A stretch of 50,023 bases of DNA from Lewinellaceae bacterium (GTDB lineage Bacteria; Bacteroidota; Bacteroidia; Chitinophagales; Saprospiraceae), in the NCBI GenBank assembly GCA_016712415.1, contig JADJRC010000030.1, forward strand, positions 1-50,023, read 5' to 3'. The translations under genes were made by a program, and so were the position numbers. The notes under the pieces are model-generated. The model did no database searches and was not told where the DNA came from. It saw only the letters and a list, made by a program, of their open reading frames with translations. Of the stretch, positions 27,917 through 36,978 are shown in pieces; position 1 is the stretch's first letter; each line of letters starts with the position of its first letter.

Positions 27917-28903
27917 TTGAAACGATATAAATTCTTTCGCAATCTCATCCGCTATTTTGTCCGCCATCCCCTTTGGGTACGTACCCTGGAATGGTCTAGA
28001 ACGCATTCCATGCCGGGGCTCAACCGAATACCCCTGTACAATCTGATCCTGTTTATCGACAAGGAAACCCGCGACGATGCCATCACCACCCGCGCCAACA
28101 GCATGGCCTTTAGTTTCTTTATGGCCATTTTCCCGGGAATCCTGGTATTGATCTCGCTATTGCCCTATTTCCCGATCAGCATGGACTTTTTCGGCACGCT
28201 CCAGGGTTCGATCAAGGAAGTAATGCCCGGCAAGGCCGGCGACATGATTTTCGGAACGATCAAGGATATCGCTACCAAACCGAAAGAGGGATTGCTGTCG
28301 GCGGGCTTTTTCCTCGCCCTGTGGTTTGCCTCCAACGGCATGCTGTCGATGATGAAGGGGCTTGAAAAGGACTATCCCATCACCTTTAAACGGCGGACGG
28401 CATTCCAGAAACGCCTGATGGCCCTGCAACTGACCTTCCTGGTCGGGTTTGTATTGGTGGCCTCCGTGATCCTCGTAATCCTGGGCAACACCATTCTCCA
28501 TTTTGTTTTTCAGTATATCCACGTGGATGTGCTGACCCGCATCGCTTTCTCTTCGCTGCGCTGGGTGGTGGTGGTGCTGCTGTTCTACACCCTGTTTTCC
28601 ATGATCTACCGGTACGGATCGTCGACCCACCACCCTATCCCGTTCGTCAACCCCGGCGCCGTGCTCGCCACACCGCTTTCCATCCTGACATCCTGGGGGT
28701 TTTCATTCTATGTGGACAATTTCGGCAACTACAACAAACTCTACGGCTCTATCGGCACGCTGATCGTTCTGATGATCTGGATACAATTGAACTGCATGAT
28801 CCTGCTCATCGGCTTCGAACTGAACGCCGGGATCGCCGTGCTGCGCGACCTGCGCAAAGTGCAGCAAGAAGAGTCGGCCAGGGCAGGCGTGCGGAAACAC
28901 TAA
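27917..28903 (+). CDS. YihY/BrkB family inner-membrane protein
   Basis: 328 residues from a TTG start. Six TM helices; family landmarks are ANSMAFSFFMAIFPGILVLISLLPYF, GLLSAGFFLALWFASNGMLSMMKGL, the RYGSSTHHPIPFVNPGAVLATPLSI segment and YGSIGTLIVLMIWIQLNCMILLIGFELNA. Once mis-annotated as ribonuclease BN in this family; the real function is unknown (transport or envelope role suspected). The start could lie further downstream, but the basic stretch KRYKFFRNLIRYF fits a cytoplasmic N-terminus. Lies just after the thioesterase. Confidence 0.9.
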   Translation: MKRYKFFRNLIRYFVRHPLWVRTLEWSRTHSMPGLNRIPLYNLILFIDKETRDDAITTRANSMAFSFFMAIFPGILVLISLLPYFPISMDFFGTLQGSIKEVMPGKAGDMIFGTIKDIATKPKEGLLSAGFFLALWFASNGMLSMMKGLEKDYPITFKRRTAFQKRLMALQLTFLVGFVLVASVILVILGNTILHFVFQYIHVDVLTRIAFSSLRWVVVVLLFYTLFSMIYRYGSSTHHPIPFVNPGAVLATPLSILTSWGFSFYVDNFGNYNKLYGSIGTLIVLMIWIQLNCMILLIGFELNAGIAVLRDLRKVQQEESARAGVRKH

Positions 28904-29076
28904 AAACCGTCCGGGAAATCACGAGAGGCAAAATAAGTACTCGCCGGCGCCGTTATATTTCGCATTGTCAATATCCTGTTTACGAAACCTTCAAAGTTTC
29001 ATAAACATTACGCGCACTGATGCTGAAAACCTGACGGCGCGAAGTTTACATCCAAACCTTTTTAAAAACCCAAACC

Positions 29077-31134
29077 ATGAAAACCTACCTCAAATGCCTT
29101 TTTGGCCTGGTGTTTCTGTACCCCACACCCTCCTTTTCCACCGCCAACAGCGATTTTTCCACTCCGGTTATTTGCAATAATGCGTCTTTCCACATCCTTG
29201 TGGCGAGTGCTGAAGTTCGTTTTTCACCCGCACAGGATTCCGGCATCGGCGCGTATTTCGTGCCCATGCTGGCGTATTTCCGCCAGTCGTGCACCAGGGA
29301 ACAACAGATTTTGCTCGCCGATGTGCAGCGCCTGAAAAAACGACTTGAAAAACCGGGAGCGGATCAGGCCGCCCTGTCGCAGCAAATTGCCGCCCGTCAG
29401 GCCGACTACGCCGCTTTGTACAAGATAGCGGATCATTACGAAACGTACGACGGCGCCATCTGGAAAATGGCGGAACTCCTCGCCGAAAACGCACCCGACG
29501 GCGTCTACGACGAAACGGCGCTCGAACTGATCAGAAAAGGCCGCATCGACGAAGCGCGCGCCGTCCTGCGCGAGCCCGCTAAAGGCGATGACTGCGATAC
29601 GGTTGCCGTGCTTCGAACCATTCAGCGCTACCTGCTCGACGCGAACCTGGCCCAACTCCAGTTGAAATGGGATGAGGCGACGCGCAACTACGAGCGGGCC
29701 ATCGCCGCAGACAGCACGGAACCTTTCAGCCACACCGTATTCGCCACATTCCTGAACTACCGGGGGGATCACGCCGGCGCGCTCCGGCACAACCAAATTT
29801 ACCTGGGACTCGATATATCGGAACGCAACAAAGCCGTTTGCCTCAACAACTTGGCCCTTTCCCTCTACGCCCTGAACGACCTGCCGGCTGCGGAAAAAGC
29901 GCTCGCCGAATCGATGCGCATCAGCGAACGCCTGGCGCAACAGGACACGGCGAAAAACCTGCACGACCTCGCCCGGGCAACCTCCAACTCGACCATCCTG
30001 CTCCGGGAAAAAGGCAATATGGCCGCCGTGGAAAAAGTCCTGATGAAAAACCTGGACATCAACAGGCAACTGTACGCAAGCGACCCGCAGCAGTACGCCC
30101 CGACATTGGCCCGGACATTCGATCGCCTGTGCGCGCTGTATTTCGAGGTACAAAACCTCGAAGCGCTGGAAAAAAGCCTGCGCAGAACACCTTTCCCTCT
30201 GCCGCCAATTGGCAAACGACAACCCGGCCGCCTTTGAACGGATCTGGCCGCGGCATTGAACCGGAAGGCCATCGTGCTGCGCATCAAGGGCGAAATCAAC
30301 GCCTCGGAAAACGTGTTCTTCAAATCCATTGCGCTTTACAGAAGCCTTTCCGCTGCCAACCCGCTCCTTTACGAACGCGAACTGGCCAGCCGCCTCGTCG
30401 ACCTGAGCTATCTGTATCTCGACAAGGGAGAATTGGCTACGCAGGAAAAACTGCTCGCCGAAGCCCTCGCGCTCAACACCCGTCTGGCAGAAATCGCTCC
30501 GGCTGCAGGCAGTCCGAAAACCGCTTTCCTGACCATGATGACCGCCATCGTAAACATGGAAGCCGGCAAAATGGTACAGGCCGAAAATCTGCTGGAAAAA
30601 GCCTACACCCTGGCCTGTCAATCCCTGGAATCGCCCGTCAGTCAACAGGTGAAAACAGACGTGGAGCTTCAACTCGCCCGGTTGGCGGTGGCGCCGCTCG
30701 AAAAAGAACTGGAAACAGCCGAAGGCACAGCCGGCCTTATTGCCGTTTACAGGAAAATGGCGGCTGTCTGGGAAAATGAAGCGAAAAAGTACCCGGACAA
30801 TACCGCCTTGCAAGAACGGATCACCCAGACATACATCGACATATCCTGGTACCAGTTGCTGGAGGAAAACTTTGAAGAAGCGGAACGATCTGCACGGCGC
30901 GGCCTCGAATCGGTCCCCGACGAACCAGCCCTGCGCTGCAACCTTGCCCATGCTTTGCTTTTCCAGGGCAAATACGCCGAAGCGGTCGCCATTTACACCG
31001 CCCTGAAAGACGTGGAAGACGGAGAAGGCAGACCCTACGGCATGGTCTGCACCGACGAACTGGTCACGTTCCGGGAAAGCGGCATCACCCATCCCGACAC
31101 GAAAAAAATCATCACCCTGCTTGGAGGCGAATGA
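29077..31134 (+). CDS. Secreted TPR-repeat protein, two compensating frameshifts
   Basis: About 685 residues. Signal peptide (MKTYLKCLFGLVFLYPTPSFSTA), a helical region with ILLADVQRLKKRLEKPGAD, then many tetratricopeptide-like repeats (for example WDEATRNYERAIAADSTEPF, LALSLYALNDLPAAEKALAESM and YLDKGELATQEKLLAEALALN). Two indels within 75 bases break the frame: one extra A in the run 30170-30175 and one base missing near 30243; between them the third frame reads CRQLANDNPAAFER, which completes the repeat. Both ends are in the same frame overall. Probably a periplasmic scaffold. Its stop overlaps a possible ATG of the AAA+ gene (ATGA at 31131). Confidence 0.78.
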
Positions 31135-31193
31135 GCGTCGGATTCGGTCATGGGGGGCTTAAACAAAATCGCAGCGCTGCTGTTTTGCCCCCC

Positions 31194-32684
31194 ATGAAAG
31201 ACATCCACCAAATTCGCACACTTGGCGAACTCAAGAAGAGCGGCTACAAGCCCCGAAGTGTCAAACAGGAACTTCGCGACAACCTGATCGCAAAGATTCG
31301 CAACAAGGAGACTATTTTCCCCGGCATTTTCGGTTTCGACGACACGGTTTTGCCTGATGTGGAACGAGCCGTGCTCAGCCGCCACAATATCCTGCTGCTC
31401 GGCCTGCGCGGCCAGGCTAAAACGCGTATCGCGCGTATGCTCGTGCACCTGCTGGACGAGTATATACCCGTCGTGTCCGGCAGCGAACTCAACGACGACC
31501 CGATGGCGCCCATCAGTCGCTATGCCAAGGACCTGATCGCAGAAAAGGGCGATGATACGCCCGTGGAATGGATGCCCCGCGACGCGCGCTACGTGGAAAA
31601 ACTCGCCACGCCCGACGTCAGCATCGCCGACCTCGTCGGCGACGTCGACCCGATCAAGGCTGCCAACCTGCGCCTGCCTTACTCCGACGAGCGGGTTATC
31701 CACTTCGGACTGATTCCGCGCGCGCACCGCTGCCTGTTCGTGATCAATGAATTGCCCGACCTCCAGGCCCGCATTCAGGTGTCGCTGTTCAACGTCCTGC
31801 AGGAAGGCGATATGCAGATCCGCGGCTTCAAACTCCGGTTGCCGCTCGACGTGGAATTTATCTTTACCGCCAACCCCGAGGACTACACCAACCGCGGCAG
31901 CATCATCACGCCGTTGAAAGACCGCATCGAGAGCCAGATCACCACCCACTACCCTGCTTCGATCGATATCGGCCGCAAGATTACGGAACAGGAGTCGCGC
32001 ATTACCACGGAACAGCGGGAACGGGTTCGTATCCCCGAAATGCTCAAAAACCTTATCGAGGAAATTGCCTTTGCCGCCCGGGACAGTGAATTTGTGGACA
32101 AAAAGAGCGGGGTCAGCGCACGCCTGACTATCTCGGCCTACGAAAACCTCTACTCTACCGCCGAGCGGCGGCTGCTGCGCAATGGCGAAGACCACACTAC
32201 TGCCCGCATCACCGATTTCTGGGGCGTTATTCCCGCGTTGACCGGGAAGGTGGAAATGGTGTATGAAGGCGAGCAGGAAGGCTCCTATGTCGTGGCACTG
32301 AACATCATCGGCGAAGCGCTCAAAAAAGTGTTTCTCCAATACTTTGCCAACCCTTCCAAATTGAAACGCGGACAGGAACGCGACCCATACGGCGTGATAA
32401 AAGCCTGGTTTTCAGCGGGAAACGTAGTTGACCTGTTCACCGATCTCCCGAACAAGCAGTTCTATAATGAACTCGACCAGGTGGCAGGCCTCACCAAAGT
32501 CGCCGAAGCCGCAGGTGTCGACAAAGGCGACATGTACACCTTTATGGAACTCGCCCTGCACGGACTTTCCGAATTCGAAGTACTGAGCAAGGAGTTCGTT
32601 CAGACCAAGTGGGTATTCAAGGATTTCCTGACGGGCAACCTCAAGGATGAAGACGAGGACGATATGCGCGATTTGTTTAATTGA
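31194..32684 (+). CDS. MoxR/ChlI-like AAA+ ATPase (magnesium chelatase subunit I family)
   Basis: 496 residues. Walker A is GLRGQAKTR (about 70-78), Walker B CLFVINELPDL (about 180), followed by LFNVLQEGDMQIRGFKLRLPL and FTANPEDYTNRGSIITPLKDRIESQI, the sensor and arginine-finger region typical of ChlI/MoxR ATPases. The C-terminal third is helical and acidic at the end (DEDEDDMRDLFN). Such ATPases act on VWA-domain partners; none is encoded next to it here. The start at 31194 is preferred to 31131 because the 21 extra residues are not family-like; the upstream ATG overlaps the TPR stop and could give translational coupling. Confidence 0.85.
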   Translation: MKDIHQIRTLGELKKSGYKPRSVKQELRDNLIAKIRNKETIFPGIFGFDDTVLPDVERAVLSRHNILLLGLRGQAKTRIARMLVHLLDEYIPVVSGSELNDDPMAPISRYAKDLIAEKGDDTPVEWMPRDARYVEKLATPDVSIADLVGDVDPIKAANLRLPYSDERVIHFGLIPRAHRCLFVINELPDLQARIQVSLFNVLQEGDMQIRGFKLRLPLDVEFIFTANPEDYTNRGSIITPLKDRIESQITTHYPASIDIGRKITEQESRITTEQRERVRIPEMLKNLIEEIAFAARDSEFVDKKSGVSARLTISAYENLYSTAERRLLRNGEDHTTARITDFWGVIPALTGKVEMVYEGEQEGSYVVALNIIGEALKKVFLQYFANPSKLKRGQERDPYGVIKAWFSAGNVVDLFTDLPNKQFYNELDQVAGLTKVAEAAGVDKGDMYTFMELALHGLSEFEVLSKEFVQTKWVFKDFLTGNLKDEDEDDMRDLFN

Positions 32685-32744
32685 AGGGGATTGCGAACTC
32701 CAATCTGATAGTTTTAGATTTTATTGATTGATTATCAATTATTT

Positions 32745-32777
32745 AGACCTATAAGGTTTTGAAAACCTTATAGGTCT
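32745..32777 (+). terminator. Perfect palindrome, likely terminator of the AAA+ gene
   Basis: AGACCTATAAGGTTTT, one base, then its exact complement (arms 32745-32760 and 32762-32777), followed by TTCGCG. 16-bp arms. Palindromes with this core recur in Bacteroidota genomes and may be a mobile repeat as well as a terminator. Confidence 0.75.
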
Positions 32778-32844
32778 TTCGCGTAAATGAAAAGGGGGGG
32801 CTGCACAACTCCAGACTTACACCTTACTACTCACGACTTCCCCT

Positions 32845-32852
32845 TATCTTTG
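32845..32852 (+). promoter_or_regulatory. Promoter -7 box of icmF
   Basis: TATCTTTG followed by CGCCG, 29 bases before the icmF start. It matches TANNTTTG; the upstream -33 element is not clear. Confidence 0.55.
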
Positions 32853-32881
32853 CGCCGTCTTAAACCAAATCCGGCAATATC

Positions 32882-35800
32882 ATGACGCAAGTCGCGCCCT
32901 ACCAGCCCAAAAACAAAATACGAATTGTCACGGCCGCCAGTCTCTTCGACGGCCACGACGCAGCCATCAATATCATGCGGCGCATCATGCAAAGCAGCGG
33001 CGCGGAGATCATACACCTCGGCCACAACCGCTCCGTCCAGGAGATTGTGGACTGTGCGGTCCAGGAAGACGTGCAGGGTATCGCCATTACTTCGTACCAG
33101 GGCGGTCACAACGAGTTTTTCAAATACATGCACGACCTGCTGAAAGAACGCGGCGCCGGGCATATCAAGATATTCGGCGGCGGCGGCGGCACCATTTTGC
33201 CTTCCGAGATCGAGGAACTGCACCGCTATGGCATCACCCGGCTCTACCATCCCGACGACGGTCGAAAAATGGGCCTGCAAGGCATGATTAACGATGTATT
33301 GCAGCAATGCGACTTCCCGGTAGGCTTTTCCGTGAACGGCGAATTGAAAAAACTGGTTAATTTTTCCAATACAGACCATACCGCACCCGACGTTTCCAGT
33401 ATTGCACGCCTGATCTCCGTAGCTGAAAACAACCCCGATTTTTACGAAAAAGAAATTGCCCCCCAACTCCAAACCTCAACCGCCAAAACCCCGGCCTCTC
33501 CTGTACTCGGCGTCACCGGCACAGGCGGTTCGGGCAAATCCTCCCTCGTCGACGAACTCGTCCGCCGTTTTTTGCTCGACTTTCCCGACAAAACCATAGC
33601 CATCGTTTCCGTCGACCCTTCCAAGCGCAAGACCGGCGGCGCACTGCTCGGCGACCGCATCCGGATGAACGCCATCAATAACCCCCGCGTATATATGCGC
33701 TCTTTGGCGACGCGCCAGAGCAACCTGGCCCTCTCCAAATACGTGCATGCAGCGGTAGATATTCTGAAAGCGGCAAAATTCGACCTCATCATCCTCGAAA
33801 CCAGCGGCATCGGCCAGAGCGACACCGAGATCATCGACCACAGCAACGTGAGCCTGTATGTGATGACACCGGAGTTCGGCGCTGCTACGCAACTCGAAAA
33901 AATCGACATGCTCGATTTTGCCGATGTGATCGCTATCAATAAATTTGACAAACGCGGCGCCCTCGACGCCCTGCGCGACGTGCGCAAGCAGGTGCAGCGC
34001 AACCACAACGCCTGGGATGTGGCCGTCGACAACATGCCCGTATTCGGCTGTATCGCCAGCCAGTTCAACGACCCGGGTATCAACCAACTCTACAGCCGCA
34101 TCATCGCCCTCGTGCAGGAAAAATGCCACACCGACTGGCAATCCACCTTCACGGCCACCGACGAGATGTCGGAAAAAATATACATCATCCCGCCCCAGCG
34201 CACCCGCTACCTTTCCGAGATCGCTGAAAGCAACCGAAAATACGATTTCGATGTAGAACAACAGGTTGCCATTGCCGGCAAATTGTGGGGCCTGAAAAAT
34301 GCGCTTGAAACGGTAGCCGGCGGACGGGAAACGGCAGACAGCCAGTTAACAGACGCCCTCCAAAAGCGCTACGCCGAACTGGAGGCGCAACTCGACTGGC
34401 GCTGCAAACGTATCCTTGAGGGCCACGAGGCCATGAAGGCCCGTTATGCCGCCCCAGAGTACGTGTACCACGTGCGCGACAAGGAAGTCAGGGTAAAAAC
34501 CTACACCGAGAGCCTCTCGCATACGCGTATCCCGCGCGTGGCTTTCCCCAAGTTCAAGGACTGGGGCGAAATACTGCGCTGGCGCCTGCAGGAGAATGTG
34601 CCGGGCGAATTCCCGTACACTGCGGGCGTGTTCCCCTTCAAACGCGAAGGCGAAGACCCCACGCGGATGTTTGCCGGCGAAGGCGGGCCGGAGCGCACCA
34701 ACAAACGTTTCCACTATGTGTCGCAGGGACTGCCTGCCGCGCGCCTCAGCACGGCCTTCGACTCCGTGACGTTGTACGGGGAAGATCCCGATTACCGGCC
34801 CGACATCTACGGCAAGATCGGCAATTCGGGCGTGAGCATCTGCTGTCTCGACGACGCCAAAAAACTCTACTCCGGCTTCGACCTCTGCGACCCGAAAACC
34901 TCGGTGTCGATGACCATCAACGGTCCGGCAGCGACCATCGCGGCATTTTTCATGAACGCCGCCATCGACCAGCAGTGCGAGAAATATATCCGGGAACACG
35001 GGATGGAAAAGGCCGTGGAGGCCAAACTGAAGGAAAAATATGAAGACCGGGGACTGGAGCGTCCGCGCTACCGCGGCGACCTGCCGGAGGGCAACGACGG
35101 ACTGGGGCTCCTGCTGCTCGGCATCACCGGCGCGGAAGTACTGGAGCCGGAGGTGTACCAAAAGATCAGAGCCTACGCCCTTTCGGCTGTTCGCGGCACC
35201 GTACAGGCTGATATCCTGAAAGAAGACCAGGCGCAGAACACCTGCATTTTCAGTACCGAATTCAGTCTTCGGGTGATGGGCGACGTGCAGGAGTATTTCA
35301 TTTCAAACAAGGTCCGAAACTTCTACTCGGTGTCCATTTCGGGCTACCACATCGCCGAAGCGGGCGCCAACCCGATCTCTCAACTCGCTTTCACCCTGGC
35401 CAACGGCTTCACCTTCGTGGAATACTACGCTTCGCGCGGCATGAAGGTCGACGACTTCGCGCCCAACCTGTCGTTCTTTTTTTCCAACGGTGTCGACCCC
35501 GAATACGCCGTCATCGGGCGTGTGGCGCGGCGCATCTGGGCCAAGGCCATGCGCTGGAAATATGGCGCCAACAAGCGCAGCCAGATGCTGAAATACCATA
35601 TCCAGACCTCCGGCCGCTCCCTGCATGCCCAGGAGATCGCGTTCAACGATATCCGCACGACGCTACAGGCCCTGTACGCCATTTACGACAACTGCAATTC
35701 GCTGCATACCAACGCCTACGACGAGGCCATCACCACACCTACCGAAGAATCGGTGCGCCGCGCCATGGCCATCCAGTTGATCATCAACCACGAACTGGGG

Positions 35801-36292
35801 CTCGCCAAAAACGAAAACCCGCTCCAGGGCTCCTTCATCATCGAAGAACTCACCGACCTCGTGGAGGCAGCCGTTTTGTCCGAATTCGACCGCATCACCG
35901 AACGCGGGGGCGTGTTGGGCGCCATGGAAACCATGTACCAACGCAGCAAAATTCAGGAAGAGAGCCTGTATTATGAAACGCTGAAACATACCGGCGAACT
36001 GCCGCTCATCGGCGTCAATACCTTCCTGAGCAAGGAAGGCTCGCCGACTATCCTGCCCAAAGAGGTGATCCGCGCAACGGAAGAAGAGAAGGAAGATCAG
36101 ATCGTCACACTGCGCGGTTTGCATGAAGCGAATGCCGACAAGGGCAAAGCGGCGCTCAAACGCCTGCAGCGGGTGGCCGTACAAAACGGCAACCTGTTCG
36201 CCGAACTCATGGAAGCGGCAAAGGTGTGCTCATTGGGACAGATCACGCATGCGTTGTATGAGGTGGGGGGGCAGTATCGGAGGAATATGTAA
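32882..36292 (+). CDS. icmF: Fused acyl-CoA mutase IcmF (B12 domain, G-protein chaperone, mutase)
   Basis: 1136 residues in an unbroken frame. Residues 1-150: cobalamin-binding domain with FDGHDAAINIM (the D-x-H-x-x-G-like box, altered after His) and IFGGGGGTILP. Residues about 205-420: MeaB/ArgK-type GTPase with Walker A GVTGTGGSGKSS, then VSVDPSKRKTGGALLGDRIRM and AINKFDKRGA (base specificity). Residues about 520-1136: mutase TIM barrel, GVFPFKREGEDPTRMFAGEG, GKIGNSGVSICCLDDAKKLY and KYHIQTSGRSLHAQE. That domain order defines isobutyryl-CoA mutase fused; it interconverts isobutyryl- and butyryl-CoA (some also pivalyl/isovaleryl-CoA), linking branched-chain acid breakdown to beta-oxidation, and the G domain loads and protects the B12 cofactor. 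Own promoter at 32845. Confidence 0.95.
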   Translation: MTQVAPYQPKNKIRIVTAASLFDGHDAAINIMRRIMQSSGAEIIHLGHNRSVQEIVDCAVQEDVQGIAITSYQGGHNEFFKYMHDLLKERGAGHIKIFGGGGGTILPSEIEELHRYGITRLYHPDDGRKMGLQGMINDVLQQCDFPVGFSVNGELKKLVNFSNTDHTAPDVSSIARLISVAENNPDFYEKEIAPQLQTSTAKTPASPVLGVTGTGGSGKSSLVDELVRRFLLDFPDKTIAIVSVDPSKRKTGGALLGDRIRMNAINNPRVYMRSLATRQSNLALSKYVHAAVDILKAAKFDLIILETSGIGQSDTEIIDHSNVSLYVMTPEFGAATQLEKIDMLDFADVIAINKFDKRGALDALRDVRKQVQRNHNAWDVAVDNMPVFGCIASQFNDPGINQLYSRIIALVQEKCHTDWQSTFTATDEMSEKIYIIPPQRTRYLSEIAESNRKYDFDVEQQVAIAGKLWGLKNALETVAGGRETADSQLTDALQKRYAELEAQLDWRCKRILEGHEAMKARYAAPEYVYHVRDKEVRVKTYTESLSHTRIPRVAFPKFKDWGEILRWRLQENVPGEFPYTAGVFPFKREGEDPTRMFAGEGGPERTNKRFHYVSQGLPAARLSTAFDSVTLYGEDPDYRPDIYGKIGNSGVSICCLDDAKKLYSGFDLCDPKTSVSMTINGPAATIAAFFMNAAIDQQCEKYIREHGMEKAVEAKLKEKYEDRGLERPRYRGDLPEGNDGLGLLLLGITGAEVLEPEVYQKIRAYALSAVRGTVQADILKEDQAQNTCIFSTEFSLRVMGDVQEYFISNKVRNFYSVSISGYHIAEAGANPISQLAFTLANGFTFVEYYASRGMKVDDFAPNLSFFFSNGVDPEYAVIGRVARRIWAKAMRWKYGANKRSQMLKYHIQTSGRSLHAQEIAFNDIRTTLQALYAIYDNCNSLHTNAYDEAITTPTEESVRRAMAIQLIINHELGLAKNENPLQGSFIIEELTDLVEAAVLSEFDRITERGGVLGAMETMYQRSKIQEESLYYETLKHTGELPLIGVNTFLSKEGSPTILPKEVIRATEEEKEDQIVTLRGLHEANADKGKAALKRLQRVAVQNGNLFAELMEAAKVCSLGQITHALYEVGGQYRRNM

Positions 36293-36365
36293 ATTATTCG
36301 GCTATATTTGGGGTCAAAAAAACCTTGAGGTATGCAAAAAAAAGAAAAAACAAAAAAAACCAGAA

Positions 36366-36640
36366 AAAGCGCAGGAAGAAGCGGTTGGGAAGATTATATC
36401 AGCATAAGGGTCCAGCTGTCGTTTTGGCAAGGGAGCCAGCACCATGTATCAAAGATACCCATGTTTCCGTGCAGGATATTCTGGAATGGCTGGCTTCGGG
36501 GCGGATAGTGCTTATGAAGACCGGAAATAATGGAAGACTTCCCGAACCAACTGGATATGATGAAAATCCGCGGGCACTGGCATTGCTGCGCGTCGAGAAA
36601 AAATATTAAAGATTGTGGCCAGCTTAAATAAAATTCTACT
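36366..36640 (+). pseudogene. DUF433 antitoxin remnant
   Basis: The frame spells PAVVLAREPAPCIKDTHVSVQDILEWLASG, the DUF433 signature (xKPCIKGTRVSVQDIL), preceded in another frame by WEDYISI, the usual DUF433 N-terminus. Beyond SG the frame is lost; the expected tail reappears in a third frame as AARREKILKIVAS. At least three indels. DUF433 proteins are typically the antitoxin half of a pair with DUF5615, whose remains follow directly. The A-rich stretch 36328-36370 separates it from icmF. Unlike the frameshifted core genes, this locus also contains a nonsense codon in its partner, so true decay is likely. Confidence 0.7.
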
Positions 36641-36963
36641 TGATGCAATTTGTCATACCGTTGAGTGAAGAATTTGAGCGGCATGTATCCGGATTGTCTG
36701 CACGTTACACGGACAGGTTTATCAATGCCTGCCGAAGATATCGATATATGGAACTAGGCGAAACAAAACAACTATCTCCTTGTCGTTACAAACGATGAAG
36801 ATTTCAAACATCTGCTGTCAAGGTTCGGTTTTCCTCCCAAAATTGTTTTGTTGCGTACCGGTAATCAATCAACACAATTCATTGCTGAAGTTTTGAAAAA
36901 GCACTTTACCGACTTGGTTGAGTTGGAATCCTCAAATGAAATGGGGCTACTGGAAATTTTCTA
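36630..36963 (+). pseudogene. DUF5615 PIN-like toxin remnant
   Basis: KILLDAN at the start (acidic residue of the PIN-like site), then fragments in shifted frames: LSYR, LSEEFERHV, PAEDIDIWN, a stop (TAG near 36761), AKQNNYLLVVTNDEDFKHLL, and RFGFPPKIVLLRTGNQ to LEIF and a natural stop at 36961-36963. This is the usual DUF5615 layout (KILLDxNL, EDxxIWxYA, IVTxDxDF). A nonsense codon plus several indels and no intact start codon suggest an inactivated toxin next to its DUF433 partner. Confidence 0.72.
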
Positions 36964-36978
36964 AATTTGTCTTGTCTC

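Noticed and set aside
29224..31092. 622-residue minus-strand frame opposite the TPR gene
   Set aside because: It stays open because the TPR gene is GC-rich with strong codon bias. Its unbroken state made me check the plus-strand frameshifts, but the TPR repeats and signal peptide are on the plus strand.
32685..32881. Cobalamin riboswitch before icmF
   Set aside because: The 5' region is short, with a promoter 30 bases before the start; no B12-box-like sequence is visible.
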